Origin: Flavobacterium sp.
Lineage (GTDB): Bacteria > Bacteroidota > Bacteroidia > Flavobacteriales > Flavobacteriaceae
Length of the DNA: 55,875 nt
NCBI RefSeq assembly: GCF_028689845.1
Contig: NZ_JAQVCH010000019.1
Span: forward strand, 1-55,875
Direction of reading: 5' to 3'
Both the position numbers and the translations under genes were made by a program. A model generated the notes under the pieces. The model had not been told where the DNA came from, searched no databases, and saw only the letters and a program-made list of their open reading frames with translations. Shown one piece after another: positions 26,239 to 34,970 of this stretch (positions within the stretch are counted from its first letter, which is position 1; each line of letters opens with the position of its first letter).

Positions 26239-28158
26239 ATGAAAAACTCTATCGCAGAAAGAATTGCCGATTTTCTTAAAAATTTTCCACCTTTCAGCAG
26301 TTTATCTTTTGTGGAGCTTGTAACCATAGCAAATGAAATAAACGTTATTCATCTTGAAAAGAATAAAACACTTTTTAAAGTTGGAGATCAAACACATCCT
26401 TATTTTTATATTGTAAAAGAAGGTGTTATTGGTTTATCTGTTACTTCTGATGCTGATGAAACGTTAATTGATAAATGTGATGAAGGAGATATTTTAGGTT
26501 TACGACCCTTTTTTGCAAAAGACAATTATTTAATGACTGCAAAAGCTCGCGAAGAAAGTCTGTTATATGCTATACCTATTGAAGTTTTCAATCCTTATGT
26601 TTCTAAAAATCAAGCTGTTTTAGGTTTTTTGCTGGAGAGTTTCGCTTCTAATACTCGAAATCCGTATGATAAGGACAATAAAGGAAAATTAATTTCTGAA
26701 AACGTAATTTATGATGAGCAAAAATCTGAAATTCAGTTCTTTCAACCGATATCTTATACTAAAAAACCAATAACGGCAACCCGAAAAGATAGTGTAAAAA
26801 CTATCGCTCAAACCATGACCAAAAGTAAGATTGGGAGTGTTATTATAGAAGAAAATAAATTACCGCTAGGCATTGTGACCGATAAAGACTTACGTTCTAA
26901 AATCGCCACCGGACTTTTTCCCATTGAAACGACTGTCGATCAAATCATGTCGTCTCCCGTCATTACGGTTCCAGAAAATATTTCGATAGCCGAAACGCAA
27001 ATGATGATGTTAAAACATAATATTGGTCATTTGTGCGTAACCCTTGATGGCACGAATAAGTCCGCAATTATGGGAATTATCTCTGAGCATGATGTGGTGG
27101 TTGCTCAAGCAAACAACCCCGGAGTTCTTTTAAAACAGACAAAAAGAGCGACTCGTTCTAAAGAATTAAAAGTAGTTCGAGAAAAATTAACCGATTTAAT
27201 TCAACATTCGTTAGATAAAAATATTCCAATTCAACATATTTCTAATATTGTAGGCGAATTAAACAATGCAATTTCCAAAAGAGCAGTTGAGTTAGCACTA
27301 GAGAAAATGGAGGCCGAACCCCCTACTCGATTTGCTTGGTTAAGCATTGGCAGTCAAGGCAGAAAAGAGCAACTATTAATAACTGATCAAGATAATATTT
27401 TGGTTTTTGAAGATGTAGAAGATGAAAACTATGATAAAACCAAGAAGTATTTTCTAGAATTAGCAGAAAAAGTAACTAAAACATTAAATAAAATTGGTTT
27501 TGAATTTTGTCCTGCCGAGATGATGGCGAGTAATCCAATGTGGTGTAAGTCTTTGTCTGATTGGAATAAACAATATAATAATTGGATAAACACGCCTGGC
27601 GAAAAAGGAATCCTAATGTGTTCTATTTTCTTTGATTATGATTTGGTTTTTGGCGATGAAAAATTAGTGGATTCATTGACAGAAAATATTTTTAAACAAC
27701 TTAAAAACAATCAATTATTTTATGCCTATTTAGGAACAGATGCATTGCGAAACCCTCCGCCGCTAGGTTTTTTCAGACAATTTTTAGTAGAAAATGATGG
27801 CGAACACAAAGATGCTTTTGATATCAAGAGTCGGGCTTTAATGCCGTTAATTGATGCGGCTCGATTGCTGACTTTAAGTTTAGATGTTCGTGGAATTCAA
27901 AACACCTATAATCGCTTTAAAAAATTAGCAGAGATAGAACCACAAAATGCTGAATTATTTGACAATTGTGCCGAAGCTTTTTCACTCTTTTCTCGTTTTC
28001 GAACAGAAGAAGGTTTGTTGAATAATTCAAATGGTAAATACTTGAATTTAAGTGAATTATCAAAAACAGATAAAGTAAAACTTAAATATGCTTTTCAACC
28101 TATTCACGAAATACAAGAAGTCATTAAAAATCGTTTTCAACTTACTTATTTTACCTAG
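26239..28158 (+). CDS. cNMP-binding/CBS/DUF294 nucleotidyltransferase-like protein, 639 aa
   Basis: Domains in order: cyclic-nucleotide-binding fold (about 10-125, with FKVGDQTHPYFYIVKEGVIGL), a pair of CBS domains (about 165-285, VTDKDLRSKI and GIISEHDVV), a DUF294 nucleotidyltransferase-like domain (about 310-450, with GSQGRKEQLLITDQDNILVF holding the Gly-Ser and Asp metal ligands), and a DUF294 C-terminal helical domain. It lacks membrane segments. Such proteins probably sense nucleotides and modify or bind a target; the relatives I recall occur next to acetate permease genes. The exonuclease gene follows after 2 bp. Confidence 0.9.
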   Translation: MKNSIAERIADFLKNFPPFSSLSFVELVTIANEINVIHLEKNKTLFKVGDQTHPYFYIVKEGVIGLSVTSDADETLIDKCDEGDILGLRPFFAKDNYLMTAKAREESLLYAIPIEVFNPYVSKNQAVLGFLLESFASNTRNPYDKDNKGKLISENVIYDEQKSEIQFFQPISYTKKPITATRKDSVKTIAQTMTKSKIGSVIIEENKLPLGIVTDKDLRSKIATGLFPIETTVDQIMSSPVITVPENISIAETQMMMLKHNIGHLCVTLDGTNKSAIMGIISEHDVVVAQANNPGVLLKQTKRATRSKELKVVREKLTDLIQHSLDKNIPIQHISNIVGELNNAISKRAVELALEKMEAEPPTRFAWLSIGSQGRKEQLLITDQDNILVFEDVEDENYDKTKKYFLELAEKVTKTLNKIGFEFCPAEMMASNPMWCKSLSDWNKQYNNWINTPGEKGILMCSIFFDYDLVFGDEKLVDSLTENIFKQLKNNQLFYAYLGTDALRNPPPLGFFRQFLVENDGEHKDAFDIKSRALMPLIDAARLLTLSLDVRGIQNTYNRFKKLAEIEPQNAELFDNCAEAFSLFSRFRTEEGLLNNSNGKYLNLSELSKTDKVKLKYAFQPIHEIQEVIKNRFQLTYFT

Positions 28159-28160
28159 AA

Positions 28161-28772
28161 ATGGATTGGAATTGGTTTAATAAAATAAAGAAAGAACATC
28201 CTAAATTTTGGAAAAAATACCTTTTAAATTTTGAAGGTGATTTGGCCGAACCCAAACGATATGTTGTTTTTGACTGCGAAACGACAGGTTTGGATTTCCG
28301 AAACGATGTCATTCTTTCAATTGGTGCTGTAGCCGTAATTGGAAATGCTATTCATGTGAATGATTCATTAGAGCTATACCTCAAACAAGATCTTTATAAA
28401 CCTGAAACGGCCGCTATTCATGGTTTATTAAAAGAAGGAAAAGAAGAAAAAATTGTGGAAGCCGAAGCAATTATTCGCTTTTTGGATTTTATTAAAGACG
28501 CTATTTTAGTTGGGCATCATGTCAATTTTGATATGGAAATGATTAATCAAGCATTAAAACGTTTGGAAGTTGGAAAATTAATGAATGATAATATGGACAC
28601 CGATGCGATGTTTCAAAAACTAAAAGGATATCAAGAAGACCAACATTCGAGTTTAGACGAACTTTGCAAAACTTTAAAAGTATCAAAAAGCGATAGGCAT
28701 ACCGCTTCTGGCGATGCTTATATCACCGCCTTAATTTTTCTAAAATTAAAAAGCAGGTTGAAAATTGCTTAA
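28161..28772 (+). CDS. DnaQ-type 3'-5' exonuclease, 203 aa
   Basis: DEDDh exonuclease fold. ExoI is FDCETTGLDF with the Asp-Glu pair near residues 39-41. ExoII is VGHHVNFDMEMI with Asp near 123. ExoIII is DRHTASGDAYITA with His and Asp near 178-183. Length and motifs resemble the epsilon subunit of DNA polymerase III, but the adjacent DUF294 gene makes it one of the accessory exonucleases paired with such proteins. Two bases separate it from the upstream gene, so they are co-transcribed. Its 3' end overlaps the convergent phosphopantetheinyl transferase gene by 27 bp. Confidence 0.88.
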   Translation: MDWNWFNKIKKEHPKFWKKYLLNFEGDLAEPKRYVVFDCETTGLDFRNDVILSIGAVAVIGNAIHVNDSLELYLKQDLYKPETAAIHGLLKEGKEEKIVEAEAIIRFLDFIKDAILVGHHVNFDMEMINQALKRLEVGKLMNDNMDTDAMFQKLKGYQEDQHSSLDELCKTLKVSKSDRHTASGDAYITALIFLKLKSRLKIA

Positions 28773-29243
28773 ATTCTTTAAAAAAAAGATAAATTCCAGC
28801 TCTCCGTGATGACTTTTAGTTGCTGGTGCTAGTTTTCCGTTATCGTTAAAAAACGGAATTTCTCTGTTATAAATCAAGGGTGCTGAGCAAGGTAACGAAA
28901 TACAATTTTTAAAATCAGCCTTTTTAGTAACCGCTAAGGTGTGCAAACAAGTTCCTTCTTTTATCGTTTTTGTATAATAAACTTCGTTTTGATAACGAAC
29001 CTTTTCAATACTGATACATTCTATTTTTTTAGGATAAAACCCTCTCGTCGCTCCTTTTTGTCTTAAAATTTTATAAACCGCTTCTTTCTGACTCCACATT
29101 GTCCAAATTGTCAATGTTTTATCTTCAGAAGTTTTGATGAACAGTTGCTCTTCTAAAATGAATAACTTATCTAAAAAACCTTTTCTAGAAATCGTGCTTT
29201 CTCTTGCAGCTAGTGCTAAATCTACGACATCATTTCCAATCAT
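28746..29243 (-). CDS. 4'-phosphopantetheinyl transferase family protein, 165 aa
   Basis: The N terminus MIGNDVVDL and the motif WSQKEAVYK (near 71-79) are the two metal- and CoA-binding blocks of the Sfp/AcpS superfamily. It loads the phosphopantetheine arm onto a carrier protein, here most simply the ACP encoded just upstream. It is short compared with Sfp (about 224 aa), closer to single-domain types. Start ATG 29243 overlaps the ACP stop by 4 bp. Last gene of the eight-gene polyketide cluster. Confidence 0.85.
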   Translation of the reverse strand: MIGNDVVDLALAARESTISRKGFLDKLFILEEQLFIKTSEDKTLTIWTMWSQKEAVYKILRQKGATRGFYPKKIECISIEKVRYQNEVYYTKTIKEGTCLHTLAVTKKADFKNCISLPCSAPLIYNREIPFFNDNGKLAPATKSHHGELEFIFFLKNLSNFQPAF

Positions 29244-29494
29244 TTTTTAGCTAATTTTGCTTCAATAACTGCAATTGAAGCAGAAACATTGATCATTTTC
29301 TCCATCGATTCATTGTCTATTTCTACATCAAAAACTTCTTCGATATCTAATATTACATCGACTAAATTAGCCGAATTGATTTTTAAATCACTTATAAAAT
29401 CGGTTTCTTCCGAAAGGTTTTCAAAAGCTTCTTCATTTTTGATATACGGTTTGACAATGGTCTTTAATTTTTGAATTATCTCTTCTTTTTTCAT
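29240..29494 (-). CDS. Acyl carrier protein, 84 aa
   Basis: Small acidic four-helix protein. The phosphopantetheine serine is Ser41 in DLKINSANLVDVILDIEE; the usual DSL is replaced by NSA, as in some dedicated carriers. The C-terminal half has EEVFDVEIDNESMEKM. It would carry the acyl intermediates between the ketosynthase, dehydratase and reductase of this cluster. It is not the housekeeping ACP, because it sits inside the cluster beside its own transferase. It overlaps that gene by 4 bp and follows the ketosynthase by 6 bp. Confidence 0.9.
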   Translation of the reverse strand: MKKEEIIQKLKTIVKPYIKNEEAFENLSEETDFISDLKINSANLVDVILDIEEVFDVEIDNESMEKMINVSASIAVIEAKLAKK

Positions 29495-29500
29495 ATTTTT

Positions 29501-30778
29501 TTAAATTTTAAATTTCTTAAAAATTACGCAAGCATTCACATCACCAAAGCCAAAACTTGCTTTGATGGCAACCTTAATGTCTTTATGAATCAATTTTATC
29601 GGAATTTTTGATGAATCCACTAAGTCAGCGATTTCAGGATGTAAATCTTCACAATTCAAATTTGGAAAAATAAAACCGTCCTTAATTTGCAAAACGGTAG
29701 CCACGCTTTCCACACTTCCAGAGGCGGTTAAACAATGACCAATCATCGATTTTAACGAATTAATATACGGAAAATTAGTGCCGTTTAAACCTAAAGTTTT
29801 TGTCCAATTAAGAATTTCTAAACTATCTTTAGATGTGGCAGTTAGGTGTCCGTTTATCACATCAATTTCTGAAGGTTTAATAGCTGCGTTTTCTAAAGCT
29901 GCTCGAATACATTTTTGTACCGCAATAGAGTTAGGTGCCGTCATCGTTCCTTCGCCTCGTTGTCCACCCGAATTGCTATTCCCGCCCAGAACTTCGGCAT
30001 AAATAGTTGCTTTTCGGGCCAAAGCGGTTTCTAACTCTTCTAACACAAATGCTCCTGCTCCACTTCCTGGAACAAATCCAGAAGCGGAAGCACTCATAGG
30101 CCGCGAACCTGTTTCAGGCGATTGATTATGTTTATAAGTGCAGACTTTCATCGCATCAAAACCAGCCCAAATATAAGGTCCGCTGTCGCTCGTGCTGCCT
30201 ACCAACATGCGTTTGGCTTGGCCTGAAATAATGCGGTCATATCCCATCAATATACTTTCCGTTCCGGTTGCACAAGCAGAAGAATTGGTTGTTACTTGGT
30301 TTCCTAAACCTAATTTTCCTGCTAAATAAGCACTGACACCACTGTTCATGGTTTGAGCCACAACGGTGCTGCCTAAACGTTTTGTTTGAAAATCGTCAAT
30401 TTTATAAATACTTTCCCGAAATTTATCAATTCCTGAAGTGCCCGAACCAAAAATTGTTCCGGTTTCCCAGTCAGGATTTTCATTAATTTCTAACGATAAA
30501 CCAGCATCTTTCCAAGCTTCCATTCCAGCCATCACTCCATATAATATGCCGTTTGCATTGAAATTGCGTAATTCCAATTCAGTGAAATAAAAACATTTCA
30601 TTGCCTCTGAAATAATTGGTTTTCCTGCTATCTGACAAGAAAATTGCAAGCGTTCTAATTCTGAATCATGTTGAATTCCCGATAAACCCAATTGAATGGC
30701 TTTTGAAAAAGCAGCAACTCCCACTCCATTGGGAGCAACAACACCTAATCCTGTAATTACAACTCTTTGCTTTACCAT
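29501..30778 (-). CDS. Beta-ketoacyl-ACP synthase (FabF-like), 425 aa
   Basis: Thiolase-fold condensing enzyme with the complete Cys-His-His triad: Cys169 in TTNSSACATGTE, His311 in NGHLTATSKD and His348 in SMIGHCLTASG. The N terminus RVVITGLGVVAPNG is typical. It should elongate an acyl chain on the cluster's ACP by decarboxylative Claisen condensation. The residue before the first His is Gly (NGH) where FabF usually has Ala or Gly plus Thr, a minor change. One base separates it from the dehydratase gene. Confidence 0.92.
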   Translation of the reverse strand: MVKQRVVITGLGVVAPNGVGVAAFSKAIQLGLSGIQHDSELERLQFSCQIAGKPIISEAMKCFYFTELELRNFNANGILYGVMAGMEAWKDAGLSLEINENPDWETGTIFGSGTSGIDKFRESIYKIDDFQTKRLGSTVVAQTMNSGVSAYLAGKLGLGNQVTTNSSACATGTESILMGYDRIISGQAKRMLVGSTSDSGPYIWAGFDAMKVCTYKHNQSPETGSRPMSASASGFVPGSGAGAFVLEELETALARKATIYAEVLGGNSNSGGQRGEGTMTAPNSIAVQKCIRAALENAAIKPSEIDVINGHLTATSKDSLEILNWTKTLGLNGTNFPYINSLKSMIGHCLTASGSVESVATVLQIKDGFIFPNLNCEDLHPEIADLVDSSKIPIKLIHKDIKVAIKASFGFGDVNACVIFKKFKI

Positions 30779-30779
30779 T

Positions 30780-31214
30780 TTACGCTGCTATTATGATTCC
30801 GGCCAATGTTCCTGTACAAACTTCCTCGTTTTGACTATTTAGTAACTTTACTTTACATTTTAATTTTCCAAAACGAAAATAAATTTTTTCTGAAATGACC
30901 GTTACTTTTTCATTTGGATAAACGGGTTTTAAAAAAGCAACTTCTGAGGAAGTAAACGCAATTTTGTTAGGTTTATCGTTTATCGTCAAGTAAATTCCCA
31001 AACAAACAAGGCCAATTTGAGCCATCGTTTCAATTAAGATAACTCCAGGTGTAATGGGATTATCAATAAAATGTCCTTTATAAAAAGATAATTCTTCCGA
31101 AAATGTTACACAACCTTCCACCCCATTCTCATCGATTCGAATTAATTCGTCTACAAACAAAAAAGGTTTTGAATACGGTAATTTACTTAAAATCAATTGG
31201 TTTAGTTCGTTCAT
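30780..31214 (-). CDS. 3-hydroxyacyl-ACP dehydratase (FabZ-like), 144 aa
   Basis: Hotdog fold with the family block GHFIDNPITPGVILIETMAQ (near 48-67), which holds the catalytic His and Glu. The N-terminal LPYSKPFLFVDELIRID matches FabZ/FabA. It would dehydrate the beta-hydroxyacyl-ACP made in the cluster. Length and motif are normal. It lies 7 bp after the reductase gene and 1 bp before the ketosynthase gene. Confidence 0.88.
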   Translation of the reverse strand: MNELNQLILSKLPYSKPFLFVDELIRIDENGVEGCVTFSEELSFYKGHFIDNPITPGVILIETMAQIGLVCLGIYLTINDKPNKIAFTSSEVAFLKPVYPNEKVTVISEKIYFRFGKLKCKVKLLNSQNEEVCTGTLAGIIIAA

Positions 31215-31221
31215 GAGCTAT

Positions 31222-32004
31222 TTATTGTAAATGTTCTCCACCATCCACAGGAATTATTGCTCCATTAATCCAAAGAGCTTCAGGCTGACATAATAAATAT
31301 ACTGCATTGGCGACATCTTCCGGGGTTGTTAATCGTTTATTTGGATTTCTTTTTGTTGCAATTGCTTTAATTTTATCACTATTTGGAATTAGTTGCAATG
31401 ATTTTGTATCGGTTACGCCAGCTTGAATACAATTGCTACGAATTCCAAAAGGTGCAAATTCGACAGCGATTTGTCTTGAAATAGCTTCTAATGTTGCTTT
31501 GGCGGCACTAACTGCCCCATAAAAGGGGATTGGTTTGCTGCTTCCTTCACTTGTAAAAGCAATAATTCCCGTATTTTTAGCAAATAAATTCAGTTCAAAA
31601 ATAGCTTTTGTCCAATCGTATAAAGAGATTGCCATGGCGTTAATCGTAATCGTGAAATCATCATTTGTTAACAAATTATCACCTACCATTCCTTTCAATG
31701 TTCCCTTGGCTAGACTATGAACCATGAAATTTATTCGTTCGTTTTTCAACTCATTTTGAATAGTTTGTAAACAATTCATCCTTTTTTCAGGATTGGTTGC
31801 ATCACAATTGAATGTTAGCAATTTAACACCAAATCTCTTTATTAAATTAAAATCAGTTTCAATTTCCGTCATCGCCGCCCGACTATCACGATGGACAATG
31901 CAAATATTCATTCCTGATTGAGCTAATCTTTTGGCAGTAGCTAATCCTAAACCAGCACTTCCACCGAGAATTAATGCCCATTGATTTTCTAATTTTTTTA
32001 CCAT
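31222..32004 (-). CDS. SDR reductase, enoyl-ACP reductase (FabI/FabL) type, 260 aa
   Basis: Short-chain dehydrogenase with nucleotide-binding GGSAGLGLATAKRL near the N terminus. The active site is Tyr-x6-Lys (FYGAVSAAK), the spacing of FabI and FabL enoyl reductases, rather than the Tyr-x3-Lys of FabG. The C terminus WINGAIIPVDGGEHL is the usual SDR end. It would reduce the double bond left by the dehydratase, making a saturated chain. No separate FabG is in the cluster, so the ketoreduction step would be borrowed from general fatty acid synthesis or done by this enzyme. It overlaps the type III synthase stop by 7 bp. Confidence 0.82.
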   Translation of the reverse strand: MVKKLENQWALILGGSAGLGLATAKRLAQSGMNICIVHRDSRAAMTEIETDFNLIKRFGVKLLTFNCDATNPEKRMNCLQTIQNELKNERINFMVHSLAKGTLKGMVGDNLLTNDDFTITINAMAISLYDWTKAIFELNLFAKNTGIIAFTSEGSSKPIPFYGAVSAAKATLEAISRQIAVEFAPFGIRSNCIQAGVTDTKSLQLIPNSDKIKAIATKRNPNKRLTTPEDVANAVYLLCQPEALWINGAIIPVDGGEHLQ

Positions 32005-33050
32005 TCGATTAAAATGCGTTGTGCTGTAAAACCGGGACCAAAACTCAACAGTAGTCCGCGTTCTCCAGCAGTTGGTTTTTTAATTAAAATACGTTCTAAC
32101 ACAAATAAAACAGTTGCACTCGACATATTTCCGTACAATCGTAGTACTTCCTTGGTATCGTGTATATCTTTTCCTAATTCTTGAAATAAACCTTCGACTA
32201 ATTGTACAATTTTTTTTCCACCGGGATGAAAAATAAGGTGGTCAATATCCTTAATCAGCAGCTCATTTTGAGCTAAAAACGGATGTATAATGGCAGGAAA
32301 ATGTTCGCCAATCGTTTCTGGCACTTCAATGTCTAAAACCATTTTTAAACCGTTATTGGTCAAATCAAAACCCATCATTTTTTCTTTATCATAAAAATGA
32401 TACATGGCTTCATCTAGTACAGTTGGACCAACTTCATCTGGAAAAGAAGACAATAAAACGCAGGCCGCTCCATCACCAAAAATGGCAGCACTCACCATGT
32501 TGGCCATTGAGAAATCGTCTAATTGAAAAGTGGCGGTCGGACTTTCAACAGTAATCACAGCAGCTCGTTTATTTGGATTAGCTTTGAGAAAATTCTTAGC
32601 ATAAATCATTCCCGAAACACCGCCCACACAACCCATTTCGGTCACGGGAAGTCGCACGATATCTTGTTTTAGATGCAAACGATTAATCAAATAAGCATCT
32701 AATGACGGAATCATAATTCCGGTGCAACTCACGGTAATAATATAGTCCAATTCCTCAGGTTTCCATTCGGCTTGTTTTAAGGCTTTGGTTAATACTTCTT
32801 CGCCCAGTTCAATCATTTCTCGAGCATAAATGGTGTTTCGTTCTTCAAAAGAGCGTAAGCTAAAAACATCTTCTGGATCCATGATAGAATAGCGTTTGTC
32901 AACTTGAGCTCCTTCAAATATTTTTTTTACTTTTCGGATAAAACGAGAATCTTGACCGTGCAACCAACTTTCTAAAAAAGGTAAAATATCAGCTGTTTCA
33001 CGCGAATATTTTGGCAGTGCCGTGGCCACTGTTTTAATTTTTACAGGCAT
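31998..33050 (-). CDS. Type III polyketide synthase, 350 aa
   Basis: Chalcone synthase-like homodimeric enzyme with the full triad: Cys141 in VTEMGCVGG, His275 in IFHPGGKK and Asn308 in YGNMSSATV. The C-terminal LLLSFGPGFTAQ is the family's end motif. It extends a starter acyl group with malonyl-CoA units and closes an aromatic or pyrone ring. A type II fatty-acid-like set downstream suggests a fatty acyl starter. Followed by SDR genes and preceded by a methyltransferase and a flavoprotein, it resembles srs/ars phenolic lipid operons in composition. Its length is normal. Confidence 0.93.
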   Translation of the reverse strand: MPVKIKTVATALPKYSRETADILPFLESWLHGQDSRFIRKVKKIFEGAQVDKRYSIMDPEDVFSLRSFEERNTIYAREMIELGEEVLTKALKQAEWKPEELDYIITVSCTGIMIPSLDAYLINRLHLKQDIVRLPVTEMGCVGGVSGMIYAKNFLKANPNKRAAVITVESPTATFQLDDFSMANMVSAAIFGDGAACVLLSSFPDEVGPTVLDEAMYHFYDKEKMMGFDLTNNGLKMVLDIEVPETIGEHFPAIIHPFLAQNELLIKDIDHLIFHPGGKKIVQLVEGLFQELGKDIHDTKEVLRLYGNMSSATVLFVLERILIKKPTAGERGLLLSFGPGFTAQRILIEW

Positions 33051-33060
33051 ATAACTATTT

Positions 33061-33768
33061 TTATTTAAAGATAATCCATTGATATCGAAAAGCCCATTTC
33101 CATTGGATATTTTGTTTTGAAACGTTTATTTTTTCTGAAAAATTAAGCAATTCATTCTTTTTAAATCCACGTAAAATAGAAACTAAACCATCTTTTCTAG
33201 ACATTTCATTCAATCCGAATAAATAACAAATTAGTTGAAATAATCGGTAGGCAATCGCACTTCTGTGTAAATCATTAATAACGACGCCTATCCTACTCTG
33301 TTTTGAAAATAAGTTGATTAAATATTCAATCTGTTCATTTTTAAAATGATGTAAGGTTAAGGTACACAATACTATATCATAATTAATTTCACTAAATACT
33401 TTAGAAAAAACATCCTCATTTTGATAGCTAATCATCGGATAGTTTTTAGATAATTTTTGTGCATAATTGATTGTAAATGCATTGGCATCGATTCCAATTA
33501 AATTTACTTTAAGCTGATTTTTTATTGCAAAATCAGCTAGAGTCCGAAGCATATCACCATTACCACAACCCACGTCGACAATAGTTATAATTGTTTTAGG
33601 TTTAAGGCTGAGTAACTTTTCCACTCCTTGTAAAGTTAATTTATTTCCTCCCAACATTTTATTAATAGAGGCGATTTTATCTAAAGCATCTTGGAGTTCT
33701 TTACCTTCAAGGGTAAAATCATCCATGATTTCTTCTTCTTCAGTACGGTATTTAGTTTGTATGCTCAC
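33061..33768 (-). CDS. SAM-dependent methyltransferase, 235 aa
   Basis: Class I Rossmann methyltransferase: motif I VDVGCGNGDMLRTLADF (near 72-88), an acidic end of strand 2 at LIGIDANAF, and LCTLTLHHF after motif III. The C-terminal part is basic. The target would be a hydroxyl or ring carbon of the type III synthase product. Genes upstream and downstream overlap or lie within 10 bp: its ATG at 33768 shares its base with the last base of the flavoprotein gene. It could instead methylate a quinone, but its place in the cluster argues against that. Confidence 0.85.
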   Translation of the reverse strand: MSIQTKYRTEEEEIMDDFTLEGKELQDALDKIASINKMLGGNKLTLQGVEKLLSLKPKTIITIVDVGCGNGDMLRTLADFAIKNQLKVNLIGIDANAFTINYAQKLSKNYPMISYQNEDVFSKVFSEINYDIVLCTLTLHHFKNEQIEYLINLFSKQSRIGVVINDLHRSAIAYRLFQLICYLFGLNEMSRKDGLVSILRGFKKNELLNFSEKINVSKQNIQWKWAFRYQWIIFK

Positions 33769-34898
33769 TATTGTATTGGTTTGCCGTGTGTTTTACGAAT
33801 AATTAATGGAAGTAAGCTTGGAAATTGGAGCACTATTTTCATCAAAACGGCACTCCAGTATTTATTTAATAATATTTTGGACAAGAATTTACCCATCTGC
33901 AATCGGTTTTTAAATTCTTGATTCCATCGGTTTAAATAATTTTTTTCCATTAGTTCTCTAGCTTGTTTTCCTTCAAGAAATAAAGCGACTTCTATACTAG
34001 CTAATTTTGCACTGTGAATTGCCATCGCCATGCCGTTTCCGCAAAGTGGATGAATTAAACCAGCCGAATCGCCTAACATGAGCATCTTATTTTCAACTTG
34101 TTTTTTATCTTCAAACGAAATTTGACTAATCGTAAGTGGGTTTTCAAACAAGAGTGTCATTTCTTTTAAAATGGCTTTTAGCTGCGGATTCTCATTCATT
34201 ACATTTTCTTGAAAATCGGCAATATTTTTATATTTTTTAAAGACATTATATTGAACGATATAGCAAATATTAATTATATTCTCTTCTACTTTTGATATAC
34301 CACAATAACCACCTTCAAAATTATGTAAGGCAACCAAATCATTGGGAAAGTTTCCTGAATAATGTCCTTTAACGGCTAGCCATGGTGATTTTTTAAAAAT
34401 AAAACTTCGATTTAGTTCTTTATCTAAAGTCGAACGCTTTCCAAAAGCACCTAAGACAACTTTAGCTGTAAAGAAATGGTTTTTTGCTGTTTGGAGAGTA
34501 AATTCTTCCGATTCAAAATTGACTTTCAATACATTTTCATGTCTGATGTGACAGCCGAGTTCGACAGCTTTTTTGGCTAAATAAAAATCTAAGGCAAACC
34601 GACTTATTCCAAATCCGCCCAACGTTAAATTACTAGAAATTTGTTTTCCCGAACTAATTGAAAAGGTTGTTTTATTAATTTTTGTTGGACTTAATGTTTC
34701 TAAATCAACTAATAACGATTTAAAATAAGGCAACACTTCATTAGAAATAAATTCGCCACAAACTTTATGTTTTGGATATTCATTTTTTTCAAACAAAACA
34801 ACTTGATATCCTTTTTGAGACAAGTCGATAGCTGCCGTTAATCCGGCTAAACCACCACCGATAATAACAACATCTATTAATTCTGACTTATCTTTCAA
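33768..34898 (-). CDS. FAD-dependent oxidoreductase (geranylgeranyl reductase/UbiH-like), 376 aa
   Basis: The N-terminal dinucleotide fold is DVVIIGGGLAGLTAAIDLSQKG, followed by KHKVCGEFIS. The second FAD motif is MLGDSAGLIHPLCGNGMAMAI. These blocks mark the family of flavin monooxygenases and geranylgeranyl-type reductases. In the cluster it would hydroxylate the phenolic ring, as SrsC does in Streptomyces, or reduce double bonds. It has no membrane segment. First gene of the eight-gene run; the 72-bp gap upstream has no full promoter match, only TATCTTTA about 22 bp before the start. Confidence 0.86.
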   Translation of the reverse strand: MKDKSELIDVVIIGGGLAGLTAAIDLSQKGYQVVLFEKNEYPKHKVCGEFISNEVLPYFKSLLVDLETLSPTKINKTTFSISSGKQISSNLTLGGFGISRFALDFYLAKKAVELGCHIRHENVLKVNFESEEFTLQTAKNHFFTAKVVLGAFGKRSTLDKELNRSFIFKKSPWLAVKGHYSGNFPNDLVALHNFEGGYCGISKVEENIINICYIVQYNVFKKYKNIADFQENVMNENPQLKAILKEMTLLFENPLTISQISFEDKKQVENKMLMLGDSAGLIHPLCGNGMAMAIHSAKLASIEVALFLEGKQARELMEKNYLNRWNQEFKNRLQMGKFLSKILLNKYWSAVLMKIVLQFPSLLPLIIRKTHGKPIQ

Positions 34899-34970
34899 TT
34901 GGATTTCAATTTTTATAAAGATACTAAATATGTGTCATTCTTGCTCTTTATGAAATTGCTTTGGTTTGGT

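Noticed and set aside
31222..32004. FabG ketoreductase
   Set aside because: The active-site spacing is Tyr-x6-Lys, as in FabI/FabL, rather than Tyr-x3-Lys.
28746..34898. Flexirubin or aryl polyene cluster
   Set aside because: Those clusters contain several ketosynthases, an ammonia-lyase or DarA/DarB enzymes and acyltransferases, none of which is here; a type III synthase is present instead.
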